Positions 18,666 to 26,721 of a stretch of DNA of 64,000 bases are shown here, one piece after another. The stretch is from CAVQWT01 sp963717705 (GTDB lineage: Bacteria > Pseudomonadota > Gammaproteobacteria > Burkholderiales > Casimicrobiaceae), in assembly GCA_963717705.1 (NCBI GenBank), contig CAVQWT010000004.1, positions 372,001 through 436,000 of the forward strand, in the 5' to 3' direction. The stretch's first letter is position 1. Each line of letters begins with the position of its first letter. The notes under the pieces were generated by a model. That model saw only the letters and a list, made by a program, of their open reading frames with translations. It was not told the DNA's origin and searched no databases. Position numbers and translations under genes: made by a program.

Positions 18666-20105
18666 TCAGTGACCGTCGGCGGCGGGTCCCGCAGCGAGCG
18701 CGAACACCTCGTGCTTGCCGCGCGCCAGCGTGCGCATCAGCAATCGCGCGATGTCGGCGTCGAACTGCGGCCGCGGCGGTGCGTCCAGCAGCGCCTGCAG
18801 CTCGGCGTCGTCGCACGCCGTGCCCAGCCAGCACCAGTCGCGGACCACGTGGACGTCGACCCGCTCGCTCCACGCCGCGCGCTCGCGGATCGCGGCGGCA
18901 CCCGGAAACGGCCACGCCGGAATCGCCAGCGGCGCCAGCGCGGCGCGCAGCCGCTCGTGGTGCGCGGCCGGGCTTTCCTCGCCGACGCAGGTCCCCGCGC
19001 ACTTGCGGACCTGCCGCGCGAAGCACGGGCCGAGGCGCTTTTCCAGCCCGAGGGCCTTCCAGCACAGCGCGTGCTCGGCGGCCAGCGCGCGCAGCGCCTC
19101 GCGCGCCTGCCGCCGTCCGCCGAATGGGCCGTAGCGTCCGGGCAGCTCGTTGGGGTCGACCGAGGCTGCCGGAATGAACTGCGGCGGCCCCGGCTCGGCG
19201 TCGAGCGCGAGCACGCCGGATTCGGCCTTGCGGCGCAGCGCGTGGTTGTGCGCGGGCAGCAGCGACTTCACCAGCGCGGCCTCGCGGATCAGTGCGCCGA
19301 GCTCGCCCGCGGTCTCGTCGAACTCGATGCGCGTCAACTCCACCGACAGCCGCTGGTCGGTCGCCGACCGGTAGTCCGACGAGAAATGCGCGCCGACGCG
19401 CTCCCGCAGGTTCTTCGCCTTCCCGATGTACAGCGGCAGCGCGTTGAGGCCGTAGAAGCGGTAGACGCCCGGGGCCTCGGGAATCGTGTCGAGCGCATCC
19501 GGCGCGAGCTGTGGCGGCAGGCTCGGCGTCTTCATCACCCGCTTGACCGCGGCGGCGACATCGGTCGCGGGCAGGTCGCGGTAGAGCGACTGGACGAACT
19601 CCCACAGCACCCGCGCGTCGCCGAGCGCGCGGTGGCGGTCGTTGGCCGGCAGCTGGTGCCGCGCGATCAGGCTGTCGAGGTTGTGACGCTCGGCGTCGGG
19701 AAACAGCCGCCGCGACAGCCGCACCGTGCACAGCACCCTGGCCGTGAACGGCACCCGCTCGCGGGCGAACGCGTGCTTGAGGAAGCCGTAGTCGAAACGC
19801 GCGTTGTGCGCGATGAACGTTGCGCCGTCGAGGTACGTCGCGATGGTCGCGGCGAGCTCGCCGAAGCGCGGGGCGCCCCGCACCATCGCGTCGGTGATCC
19901 CGGTCAGCGCCTGGATCGCCGACGGGATCGGCATTCCCGGATCGACCAGCGACGACCATTCGGTGACGGTCGGCGGCCCCACGCCGTCCGGCGCCGCGTC
20001 GACGCGGACGATGCCGACCTCGGTGATGGCGTCGTCCTGCGCGGCCGTCCCCGTCGTCTCGAGGTCGACGAAGGCGAGGGCGGGGGCGAACAGCGGCGGT
20101 GCCAT
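18666..20105 (-). CDS. DEDDh 3'-5' exonuclease fused to GIY-YIG nuclease domain
   Basis: The N-terminal domain (residues about 10-180) has the DnaQ-type motifs FVDLETTG, ITGITDAMV-like ExoII region with FIAHNARFDYGFL, and HRALGDARVLWEF. The middle domain (about 215-300) begins EAPGVYRFYG and PLYIGKAKNLRERVGAHF, the GIY-YIG nuclease signature of UvrC and Cho. A cysteine cluster GPCFARQVRKCAGTC follows, as in Cho/UvrC-like proteins. Such fusions are thought to nick and trim damaged DNA in nucleotide excision repair. The start MAPPLFAP at 20105 excludes an upstream low-complexity stretch. It is divergent from a LexA-type repressor, which suggests damage control. Confidence 0.9.
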   Translation of the reverse strand: MAPPLFAPALAFVDLETTGTAAQDDAITEVGIVRVDAAPDGVGPPTVTEWSSLVDPGMPIPSAIQALTGITDAMVRGAPRFGELAATIATYLDGATFIAHNARFDYGFLKHAFARERVPFTARVLCTVRLSRRLFPDAERHNLDSLIARHQLPANDRHRALGDARVLWEFVQSLYRDLPATDVAAAVKRVMKTPSLPPQLAPDALDTIPEAPGVYRFYGLNALPLYIGKAKNLRERVGAHFSSDYRSATDQRLSVELTRIEFDETAGELGALIREAALVKSLLPAHNHALRRKAESGVLALDAEPGPPQFIPAASVDPNELPGRYGPFGGRRQAREALRALAAEHALCWKALGLEKRLGPCFARQVRKCAGTCVGEESPAAHHERLRAALAPLAIPAWPFPGAAAIRERAAWSERVDVHVVRDWCWLGTACDDAELQALLDAPPRPQFDADIARLLMRTLARGKHEVFALAAGPAADGH

Positions 20106-20133
20106 GGGGTTGGTAGCGGGCGAGGCGGCGGCA

Positions 20134-20181
20134 GGGTGGAGGGATGGAAGGGTGGAGGGAGCGAAGGGTGGGGGGATCGAT
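20134..20181 (+). repeat. Three copies of a G-rich 16-bp tandem repeat
   Basis: Units GGGTGGAGGGATGGAA, GGGTGGAGGGAGCGAA and GGGTGGGGGGATCGAT lie head to tail between the nuclease and lexA-like genes. The GGG runs with loops of 4, 6 and 4 nt satisfy the G-quadruplex rule on the plus strand. It sits just upstream of the nuclease start, in its probable promoter or leader. Confidence 0.7.
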
Positions 20182-20257
20182 GGGGCCGCATGGCCGACGG
20201 CCGCGCCGGGCACCAACGGCGGGAGCGGTGGATCAGGGGCCGGTCGCGCCAGGGGGC

Positions 20258-20286
20258 TTGACCCCAGAACGTTCGTTCGTTATTGT
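20258..20286 (+). promoter_or_regulatory. Promoter of the lexA-like gene
   Basis: TTGACC (20258-20263) and TATTGT (20281-20286) are separated by exactly 17 bp. They match 5 of 6 and 4 of 6 consensus bases of a sigma-70 promoter. The expected start point, 6-8 nt downstream, falls on or beside the A of the ATG at 20293, so the mRNA may be leaderless; no Shine-Dalgarno is visible. Confidence 0.7.
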
Positions 20287-20309
20287 AACCTCATGTCGAA
20301 CGATCGTTC
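20267..20309. promoter_or_regulatory. Two GAAC-N4-GTTC operators at the lexA-like gene
   Basis: Box 1 is GAACGTTCGTTC (20267-20278), inside the promoter spacer. Box 2 is GAACGATCGTTC (20298-20309), a perfect 12-bp palindrome over codons 2-6. Their centres are 31 bp apart, about three helical turns, so two repressor dimers would sit on the same DNA face. GAAC-N4-GTTC is the known LexA box of Gram-positive bacteria. Confidence 0.65.
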
Positions 20310-20868
20310 CTACCTCGCCTCGCTGCAGGATTACTACGCGCGCCATCGCGCGCTGCCCTCGTACGCGTCGATCGGCCAGTTGCTGGGACTGAAATCCAAG
20401 TCGTCGGTGGCGGCGCTGGTCGCGCGGCTCCGGCTGGCGGGCCTGGTCGACAGCACGCCGGACAAGCGGCTCGCGCCGACCAGGCGCTTCTTCGAGCGGC
20501 CGCTCGCCGCGGTGCCGGTTCGTGCCGGCATGCCCGACCCGATCGACGACGCCGGCGGCGACGCGCTGACGATCGACGACTACCTGATCGAGCACCCGTC
20601 GTCGACGGTGCTCGTTCGCGTCAAGGGCGACTCGATGATGGACGCGGGCATCCTCGATGGCGACCTCGTCGTCGTCGAGAAGGGCACCGCGGCGCGACGC
20701 GGCGACATCGTCGTCGCGATCGTCGACAACCAGTTCACGCTGAAGCGGCTGGACGTCGACAAGGGCGTGTTCATCCTCAAGCCGGAGAACAAGGCGTACC
20801 CGGTGATCCGGCCCGAAGGCTCGCTCGAGATCTTCGGCGTCATGGTCGGGCTGGTGCGCAAGCTCTAG
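20293..20868 (+). CDS. lexA: LexA-type self-cleaving repressor (S24 family)
   Basis: The 191-residue protein has an N-terminal winged helix-turn-helix (residues about 1-60) and a C-terminal S24 peptidase domain. Self-cleavage elements are present: the Ala78-Gly79 scissile bond in PVRAGMPD, the nucleophile Ser114 in VKGDSMMDAG, and the general base Lys151 in FTLKRL. The probable recognition helix KSKSSVAALVARLRLAGLV looks closer to the SSTV..HL.RL pattern of Gram-positive LexA than to the enterobacterial SPNAAEEHL. RecA filaments would trigger cleavage after DNA damage. It may be a second LexA paralogue rather than the main one. The gene carries two operator-like boxes at its own start. Confidence 0.88.
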   Translation: MSNDRSYLASLQDYYARHRALPSYASIGQLLGLKSKSSVAALVARLRLAGLVDSTPDKRLAPTRRFFERPLAAVPVRAGMPDPIDDAGGDALTIDDYLIEHPSSTVLVRVKGDSMMDAGILDGDLVVVEKGTAARRGDIVVAIVDNQFTLKRLDVDKGVFILKPENKAYPVIRPEGSLEIFGVMVGLVRKL

Positions 20869-20943
20869 GCGGCGACCCGCGGCCCCCGGCGCCGTGGGGT
20901 GCACGCAGCGCGCGATACGCCCGGCGACCACGTCGGGCTCCGG

Positions 20944-22665
20944 TCAGCCGCGCACGCAATTGCGCCCGGCCGACTTGGCTGCGTACAGCCGCGCGTCGGC
21001 CGCCGCCAGCAGGCTTTCGCACGACTTGAACTCCGACTCGGCGGCCAGGCCGATGCTGATGGTGACGGCGAGCCCGGGATGGACCGCGTTCCAGTCGAAA
21101 TGCTCGACGGCCGCGCGCAGCTTCTCGCAGGCGGCAAGCGCCGCGTCGCGGTCGGTCTCGGTCAGCACCAGCACGAATTCCTCGCCGCCGAATCGCGCGA
21201 CCAGATCGCTATGGCGGACGTGCTCGCGCAGAATCCGGGCCAGCGCCCGCAGCACGTCGTCGCCGACCGCGTGCGACCAGGTGTCGTTGACGCGCTTGAA
21301 GTGGTCGAGGTCGGCGATCGCGAGCGCCAGCGGCCGGTGATGCCGTCGTGCGCGCTGGAATTCCTCGTCGAGGCGCAGATCGAGGTAGCGCCGGTTCGCG
21401 AGCCCGGTCAGCGCATCCTCGTAGGTCTGGCGCTCGAGTTGCGCCAGCAGCCGCGACTTCTGCTCGTTGGCTTCGCGAAGCGACGCGTTCAGCTTGGTGA
21501 GCTCGGCGTACGCCTGTGCAAGCTCGACGTTGCGCAGCCGATGGATCTCGGCTTCGCGCTCGGCCGCCTGGACCTGGTGCCGGATCTGCACGGCGCGCAG
21601 CTTGGTCGACGTGTTCTCCGACAGCACCTCGCGCTCGAGCTGGTGGAAACGGCGGTGGTGCTTCAGCGCCGACGCGTGGTCGCCGGTCGCGTCGAAGTAG
21701 TCGGACAACGCGAGGTGCGTTTCGGCCTGATCCTGCTTCAGCCTGTGGGTCTCCGCTGTCCGCAGCGCGTCGGCCAGCAGCCGGCCCGCCTCGCCGAAGC
21801 GCCGCTGTTCGGTCGCGAGACGGCCCAGCCCGCGCAGCGCATTGGCCACGCCAAGGCGGTAACCCGAGCGCTCGGACAGCTCCAGCGCCTGGCGCAGCGT
21901 GGCCTCGGCGTCGTCGCGCCGGCCCAGCATCTGCTGGGTCAGCCCCAGGTTGTTGAGGACGGCGCACTCGTGCAGGGTCGCGCCGGCGGAGCGGAACAGC
22001 GCCAGCGCCCGCTGCTGCGCGTCGAGCGCTTCGTCGAGCCGCCCGAGGTTCTTGCAGTTGATGCCGATGTTGTTGAGCGCCTTGCCCGTCTCGAGGGGGT
22101 CGCCGGCGGCTTCGCCGAACGCGAGACTCTGCCGGTAGTACTCGAGACCTGCCTTCGGGTCGCCCGATTTCGAGTAGATGACGCCGATGGTGCGCAACGA
22201 CGCCGCGCGCCCGGCGGGATCGTTGTCCTCCTCGGCGAGCGCCAGCGCCTTCAACTCGTGGTCGATTGCCTGCGCGAAGTCGCCGAGGCCGTCGTGGACG
22301 AAGCCGATCGCGCGCAGCGTCTGCGCCTGGCCCGTCCGGTCGCCGGCGATTTCGTATTCGGCAAGCGCTTCGCGAAAGTGCGCCAGGGCGTTTTCCTGGT
22401 CCAGCAGGTGGTCGGCGCTGCGTCCGGCGGCGAGCAGCGCCCGCGCGCGGCTCGGGTGGTCGCCGATCGCCTGCGCCAGCTCCGCGGCCGCGCGTGCGGC
22501 GGCGCCACTATTGCGCGCGTCGACGGCGAGGGTCTGGTCGGCGTGGGCGAGCAGGGTCTCGAGTTGCTGTCGCGGCGACTCGGCGTCGGTGCGACCGAGG
22601 GTCCCCGGCGCAGCCGGTGTCGTCGGCGGCAGCGCGGACGCGGATGCGGGCGGGGTCGGGCTCAC
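20944..22665 (-). CDS. Diguanylate cyclase with N-terminal TPR repeats
   Basis: Residues about 60-350 are tetratricopeptide repeats (for example ALNNIGINCKNLGRLDEALD and AVLNNLGLTQQMLGRRDDAE). A coiled-coil region around ERQTYEDALTGLANRRYLDL then leads into a GGDEF domain. The active-site motif is GGEEF, and RHSD five residues before it fits the RxxD inhibitory site for product feedback. It should make cyclic di-GMP from GTP in the cytoplasm, with the TPR part sensing a protein partner; no membrane span is seen. The start is GTG at 22665. It follows the oxidoreductase gene by 28 nt, so they may be co-transcribed. Confidence 0.93.
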   Translation of the reverse strand: MSPTPPASASALPPTTPAAPGTLGRTDAESPRQQLETLLAHADQTLAVDARNSGAAARAAAELAQAIGDHPSRARALLAAGRSADHLLDQENALAHFREALAEYEIAGDRTGQAQTLRAIGFVHDGLGDFAQAIDHELKALALAEEDNDPAGRAASLRTIGVIYSKSGDPKAGLEYYRQSLAFGEAAGDPLETGKALNNIGINCKNLGRLDEALDAQQRALALFRSAGATLHECAVLNNLGLTQQMLGRRDDAEATLRQALELSERSGYRLGVANALRGLGRLATEQRRFGEAGRLLADALRTAETHRLKQDQAETHLALSDYFDATGDHASALKHHRRFHQLEREVLSENTSTKLRAVQIRHQVQAAEREAEIHRLRNVELAQAYAELTKLNASLREANEQKSRLLAQLERQTYEDALTGLANRRYLDLRLDEEFQRARRHHRPLALAIADLDHFKRVNDTWSHAVGDDVLRALARILREHVRHSDLVARFGGEEFVLVLTETDRDAALAACEKLRAAVEHFDWNAVHPGLAVTISIGLAAESEFKSCESLLAAADARLYAAKSAGRNCVRG

Positions 22666-22693
22666 CGCTGCCGCGCCGCCGGGCTCGCCGTGC

Positions 22694-24796
22694 TCAGTCG
22701 CATCGCGCGACCTCGACCAGGCAGTCGTAGAACGTCGCTCCGCCGCCCAGGTCGGTCAGCGCCTGGCCCGTCACCGCATTGGCGTTCTGTCCATCGGGCG
22801 CAAGCTTGCGCCACCAGACCGACGGGCACACGACGACCCCCGCTCGCGCCCTGCCGTTCAGTCGGGCCGTCGCGGTGAAGCTGCCGCGGTCGTTGAAGAT
22901 CCGCACGCGGTCGCCGTCGGCGACACCGCGCGCCGCGGCGTCGGTCGCGGCGAGGTCGAGCCACGGCGTCTTCTCCTCGACGACGAAGCGCGGCAGATTG
23001 GCGAACGACGAGTTGAGGAAGTTGCGCGCCGGCGGCGACAGGAACGCGAGCGGGTAGCGGCGCGCGAGCCCGGGGTCGGCCTGCGCCGACTCGCGCGGCG
23101 GCAGGAAAGCCGGCAGCGGATCGTGGCCCTCGGCGGCCAGCGTCGCCGAGACGAATTCGCACTTGCCCGACGGCGTCGGAAAGCCGCCTTCGGCGAACGG
23201 CAGCCACGGGTCCGGCACCGACAGCCGCGCGAAGCCGCGCTCCTTGACCAGATCCCAGCTGACGCCCTCGAGCCGGCCTTCGCCGAACCGCAGCGCCTGC
23301 CGCGCCAGCGTCTCGTCGTCGTCGCTGAACGCCAGGTCGTCGAAGCCCATCCGCGCCGCCAGCCGGCGGAAGAGCTCGGTGTTGGAGACCGCCTCGCCCA
23401 GCGGCGCGATCGACGGCAGGTTCGCCTGCACGTGCAGGTGGCCGTACGAATGGTGGACGTCGAGGTGCTCGAGTTGCGACGTCGCCGGCAGCAGCAGGTC
23501 GGCGTAATCGGCGGTGTCGGTCTGGAACAGGTCGTGGACCACGCAGAAGAGATCGTCGCGGGCGAAGCCGCGTACCACTTCGCCGGACTGCGGCGCGATC
23601 GCCACCGGATTGGAGTTGTAGACGAAGATCGCGCGCACCGGCGGGCGCGCCGACGTCAGCGCCTCGCCGATCGTCGACATGTTGATCGTCCGCGGGGCCC
23701 CGGCGAGGAAATCCGGCCGCTCCAGCGCCGCGGTGGCGACCGGGTAGGTGCCCGACGTCGACAGCAGCGCGCCGCCGGCCGGATGCCGCCACGCGCCCGT
23801 CAGCGCGGGCAGGCAGGCGATCGCCCGCACGGCGTTGCCGCCGCCTCGTGTGCGCTGCAGGCCGTAATTGACTCGGATCGCCGCGGGCGCGAGCGTGCCG
23901 TAGTCCCGACCCAGCCGCTCGACCTGGCCGGCGTCGAGGCCGCAGAGCGCCGCCACTTTCGCCGGCGTGTACTCTGCCGCGCGCGCCGCCAGCGCGTCGT
24001 AGCCCAGCGTGTGCCGCGCGACGTAATCGCGGTCGACGAGGCCGTCGCGGATCAGCACGTGCATGATCCCGTAGGCAAGCGCCGCGTCGGTCCCGGGCAG
24101 CAGCGCGAGGTGCTCGTGACACTTGTCGGCGGTCGCGGTGCGGTACGGGTCGATCGCGACCAGTCGGGCGCCGCGCCGCTTGGCCTCCTGCGCGCGGGTC
24201 CAGAAGTGCAGGTTCGACGTGACCGAATTGCTGCCCCAGATCACGATCAGCCGGCTGTCGACGACCCGCTCGATGTCCATGCCCATCGCAGCGCCGACGA
24301 CGCTGACCCATCCGGCCTTGCCCGCCGTCGCGCAGATCGTCCGGTCCAGCAGCGAGGCGCCGAGGCGATGGAAGAAGCGCCGGTCCATCGAGCCGAACTG
24401 GATCAGACCCATGTTGCCGGCGTAGCTGTACGGCAGGATCGCCTCGGGTCCGTCGGCCGACGCGGCGATCGCGCCGAGTTTCTCAGCGATGGTGTCGAGC
24501 GCCTCGTCCCACGAGATGCGTTCGAAGCGGCCTTCGCCCTTGCGGCCGACACGCTTCATCGGATGCAGCACCCGCGCGTCGGAATAGGTGCGCTCGAGGT
24601 AGCGGCCGACCTTGGTGCAAAGCGCCCCGCCGGTCGGCGGATGATCGGGCGCGCCGCGGATCCCGACGGCGCGCCCGCCCTCCACCGTCACCAGCATCGC
24701 GCAGGTGTCGGGGCAGTCGTGCGGACAGGCGCCGCGGACGACGCGGCGGCCGGCGTCGGGGTGGGAATCGGCGATGGGGATGGGGTCGGGAGGCAT
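22694..24796 (-). CDS. Molybdopterin-dependent oxidoreductase (formate dehydrogenase-like)
   Basis: The 700-residue protein has an N-terminal iron-sulfur site C24-x3-C28-x3-C32-x27-C60 (CPHDCPDTC ... GALC) and the molybdopterin-binding motifs IVIWGSNSVTSN, LVAIDPYRTATADKC and FVYNSNPVAIAPQ. The C-terminal dinucleotide-binding domain ends in a typical form (ANAVTGQALTDLGGGATFYD). No Tat signal is seen, so it is probably cytoplasmic. Related proteins are putative formate dehydrogenases or dehydroxylases; the electron acceptor subunit is not adjacent, so the substrate cannot be assigned. It is divergent from the aldo/keto reductase. Confidence 0.9.
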   Translation of the reverse strand: MPPDPIPIADSHPDAGRRVVRGACPHDCPDTCAMLVTVEGGRAVGIRGAPDHPPTGGALCTKVGRYLERTYSDARVLHPMKRVGRKGEGRFERISWDEALDTIAEKLGAIAASADGPEAILPYSYAGNMGLIQFGSMDRRFFHRLGASLLDRTICATAGKAGWVSVVGAAMGMDIERVVDSRLIVIWGSNSVTSNLHFWTRAQEAKRRGARLVAIDPYRTATADKCHEHLALLPGTDAALAYGIMHVLIRDGLVDRDYVARHTLGYDALAARAAEYTPAKVAALCGLDAGQVERLGRDYGTLAPAAIRVNYGLQRTRGGGNAVRAIACLPALTGAWRHPAGGALLSTSGTYPVATAALERPDFLAGAPRTINMSTIGEALTSARPPVRAIFVYNSNPVAIAPQSGEVVRGFARDDLFCVVHDLFQTDTADYADLLLPATSQLEHLDVHHSYGHLHVQANLPSIAPLGEAVSNTELFRRLAARMGFDDLAFSDDDETLARQALRFGEGRLEGVSWDLVKERGFARLSVPDPWLPFAEGGFPTPSGKCEFVSATLAAEGHDPLPAFLPPRESAQADPGLARRYPLAFLSPPARNFLNSSFANLPRFVVEEKTPWLDLAATDAAARGVADGDRVRIFNDRGSFTATARLNGRARAGVVVCPSVWWRKLAPDGQNANAVTGQALTDLGGGATFYDCLVEVARCD

Positions 24797-24831
24797 GGCG
24801 AGGGCGTGTGATTTGATGAATTATAGGCGCC

Positions 24832-25650
24832 ATGACCCGACCCCTGTTTCCCGTGCGCCTCGGTCTCGGCACCTGGACGATGGGCGAGCGCCGCCGCGAC
24901 CGCGCGCGCGAGGTCGCCGCTCTGCGCCTCGGGCTCGATCTCGGCCTGACGTTGCTCGACACCGCGGAGATGTACGGCGAGGGAGGGGCCGAGGAGGTTG
25001 TCGGCGAGGCGATCGCCGGTCGCCGCGACGACGTCTTCCTGGTCAGCAAGGTCTACCCGCACAACGCGTCGGCGCGAGGCACGATCGCCGCGTGCGAGCG
25101 CAGCCTCGGGCGCCTTCGCACCGACCGCATCGACCTCTACCTGCTCCACTGGCGCGGCGGCGTGCCGCTGGCGGAAACGGTGGCGGCGTTCACGCGCCTG
25201 CAGCGCGAGGGCAAGATCCTGCGCTGGGGCGTGTCGAATTTCGACGTCTCCGACATGGAGGAACTCGTCGCGCTGCCCGGCGGCGACGCCTGCGCCGCCA
25301 ACCAGGTCTACTTTTCGCTGGGCGAGCGCGGCGTCGAGTGGGCGCTGCTGCCCTGGCTGCGCGCGCGCGGCATGCCGCTGATGGCGTATTCGCCGCTGGG
25401 GCAGGGCAGGCTGCTCGGCCACACGGCGCTCGCGGGGGCGGCGGCTGCGCTCGGCGCGACCCCGGCGCAGGTCGCCCTCGGGTGGCTGCTCGCGCAGCAG
25501 GGCGTGGTCGCGGTGCCGCAATCGGCGAATCCCGCGCACATCCGGCAGATCGCGGCGGCGCGCGAACTCGCGCTCGATCGCTCGACGCAGGCCGCGCTCG
25601 AGACGGCGTTCCCCGCGCCGACCGGACCCCGGGCGCTGGCGATGCTCTGA
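24832..25650 (+). CDS. Aldo/keto reductase
   Basis: The 272-residue cytoplasmic NADPH-dependent reductase has the complete catalytic tetrad: D43 and Y48 in LLDTAEMYGEG, K73 in LVSKVYPHN and H106 in LYLLHW. GVSNF and the cofactor-binding end VAVPQSANPAHIRQI are also conserved. It would reduce aldehydes or ketones to alcohols; the physiological substrate is unknown. A TTATAG element lies close to the start and the gene is divergent from the oxidoreductase. No Shine-Dalgarno is evident. Confidence 0.92.
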   Translation: MTRPLFPVRLGLGTWTMGERRRDRAREVAALRLGLDLGLTLLDTAEMYGEGGAEEVVGEAIAGRRDDVFLVSKVYPHNASARGTIAACERSLGRLRTDRIDLYLLHWRGGVPLAETVAAFTRLQREGKILRWGVSNFDVSDMEELVALPGGDACAANQVYFSLGERGVEWALLPWLRARGMPLMAYSPLGQGRLLGHTALAGAAAALGATPAQVALGWLLAQQGVVAVPQSANPAHIRQIAAARELALDRSTQAALETAFPAPTGPRALAML

Positions 25651-25740
25651 CGTCGGGGTGTGCCGCGGCGACGATCGCACGCTCTCGCGGCACTGCTCGT
25701 TGCGGCTGCGCCTGTTCACCACAAGCCGCCGTGGACGAAC

Positions 25741-25815
25741 GTGAAAAGAATTACGGAACAGGAGGTTATCTGCTGTCCGACAGGCGGCGAAGGGGGTGGC
25801 ACAGAGTTCGCTTAG
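25741..25815 (+). CDS. Possible 24-codon leader peptide
   Basis: A GTG-initiated frame reads VKRITEQEVICCPTGGEGGG and ends TEFA-stop, 3 nt before a strong hairpin. It has tandem cysteine codons (TGC TGT). Its ribosome site is weak. The arrangement of short ORF, hairpin, gene resembles an attenuation leader, but the evidence is positional only. Confidence 0.25.
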   Translation: MKRITEQEVICCPTGGEGGGTEFA

Positions 25816-25818
25816 TAG

Positions 25819-25850
25819 GGGTCAGAAGGCTGCGATCCGCAGCGTGACCC
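25819..25850 (+). promoter_or_regulatory. Strong two-part hairpin in the leader of the J-like gene
   Basis: GGGTCA (25819-25824) pairs with TGACCC (25845-25850), and inside it GCTGCG pairs with CGCAGC across an ATC loop. The stem ends exactly where the ribosome site AAGGAGG (25851-25857) begins. It could modulate ribosome loading or mRNA decay. Confidence 0.55.
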
Positions 25851-25862
25851 AAGGAGGCCGTC

Positions 25863-26195
25863 GTGACCTATACCTACTACGACTATCTGGACCTGGCTCC
25901 CGGCGCAAGCCGCGCCCGCATCGAAGCGGCGTACGCGAGCGTGCTGGAACGGTTCGGTTACGGCGCCTCGGAATCCGGACAGGACTTGAGCGGGCTGGTG
26001 CGGATGATTCACGCGGCCTACGAGGTGCTTTCCAACCCCGATGCCCGCGACCGCTACGACGCGCAACTCGCCCGCGACGCCGCGTTCGCCGACGCCGAAT
26101 TGAAGGACGCACTCGACCGCGTCGCGATCTGGCCGGGCCGCGTGCAGGATGCGCCGCCCGCGCTGGCCGCGGTCTTCGGCGCGATGGCCGCCTGA
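25863..26195 (+). CDS. J-domain-like protein without the HPD motif
   Basis: The 110-residue protein starts with GTG, with AAGGAGG 5 nt upstream. MTYTYYDYLDLAPGASRARIE and IHAAYEVLSNPDARDRYDAQL match helices I, III and IV of a DnaJ J domain. The loop that should hold HPD, which stimulates DnaK ATPase, reads FGYGASESGQDL instead. It is therefore J-like in fold but unlikely to activate Hsp70 in the usual way. The C-terminal 40 residues are unassigned. Monocistronic by layout. Confidence 0.75.
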   Translation: MTYTYYDYLDLAPGASRARIEAAYASVLERFGYGASESGQDLSGLVRMIHAAYEVLSNPDARDRYDAQLARDAAFADAELKDALDRVAIWPGRVQDAPPALAAVFGAMAA

Positions 26196-26636
26196 TTCCC
26201 CGCTCGCGTTTCGCGATCGCCTACGGATTCTATCCAACTGCAAACAGCGATGCGGTCGGCGATCGCCTTTTCCTCCAGACGCCCCATGCACACGTGCGGG
26301 CGCCGTGACCGGTCGGCGCGACCGTTGCTGCGGGCGCCGGCCATGGCGTCGTCGCAGCGCGAGGCGCGCCTCGGTCGCGTTCCGGCGTGTCGTCACGCTG
26401 TCCCGGCGACCCGCGTTGCATTGCCCTTGCGCCGTCGGCGCTCGCGTCTCGAGCCGCTGCTGCCCGCCGGCTTCCTGCCGTCGCGCACGCACTGATTCGC
26501 GCCGCCGCGGGCGGTTCGTTCCATCCCTACGGTTGATTTCCCTCGGCCATCCGGCCGATGGCGCGCCGCGTCCGGCGCGCGCATTTTCGACGGTGTCGCG
26601 ACGGCCCGATGGACGGCGCGCCGCGCATGGCCATTC
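26196..26636. other. Intergenic region without a recognisable gene
   Basis: About 440 bases between the J-like gene and the sigma-54-like element are open in several frames on both strands, but none has a ribosome site or recognisable product. GGCGCGCC-type palindromes recur near 26615 and 26680. Nothing else was seen. Confidence 0.4.
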
Positions 26637-26652
26637 TGGCAAACATCTTGCT
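26637..26652 (+). promoter_or_regulatory. Sigma-54 (RpoN) type promoter
   Basis: TGGCAAACATCTTGCT matches the sigma-54 pattern TGGCAyr-N4-TTGCw in length, in TGGCA at -24 and in TTGCT at -12. The start point would be near 26662, giving a leader of about 60 nt before the gene at 26722. A sigma-54 activator site was not found. Confidence 0.55.
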
Positions 26653-26721
26653 GTTGGATGATCGTACGGACAACCAGGGCGCGCCTGCCATGAGCGGGGC
26701 GCCCATCTGCGGAGATCGAGC

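Noticed and set aside
26196..26661. Arg-rich open frames after the J-like gene
   Set aside because: No start signal, no domain, and all frames look alike in composition.
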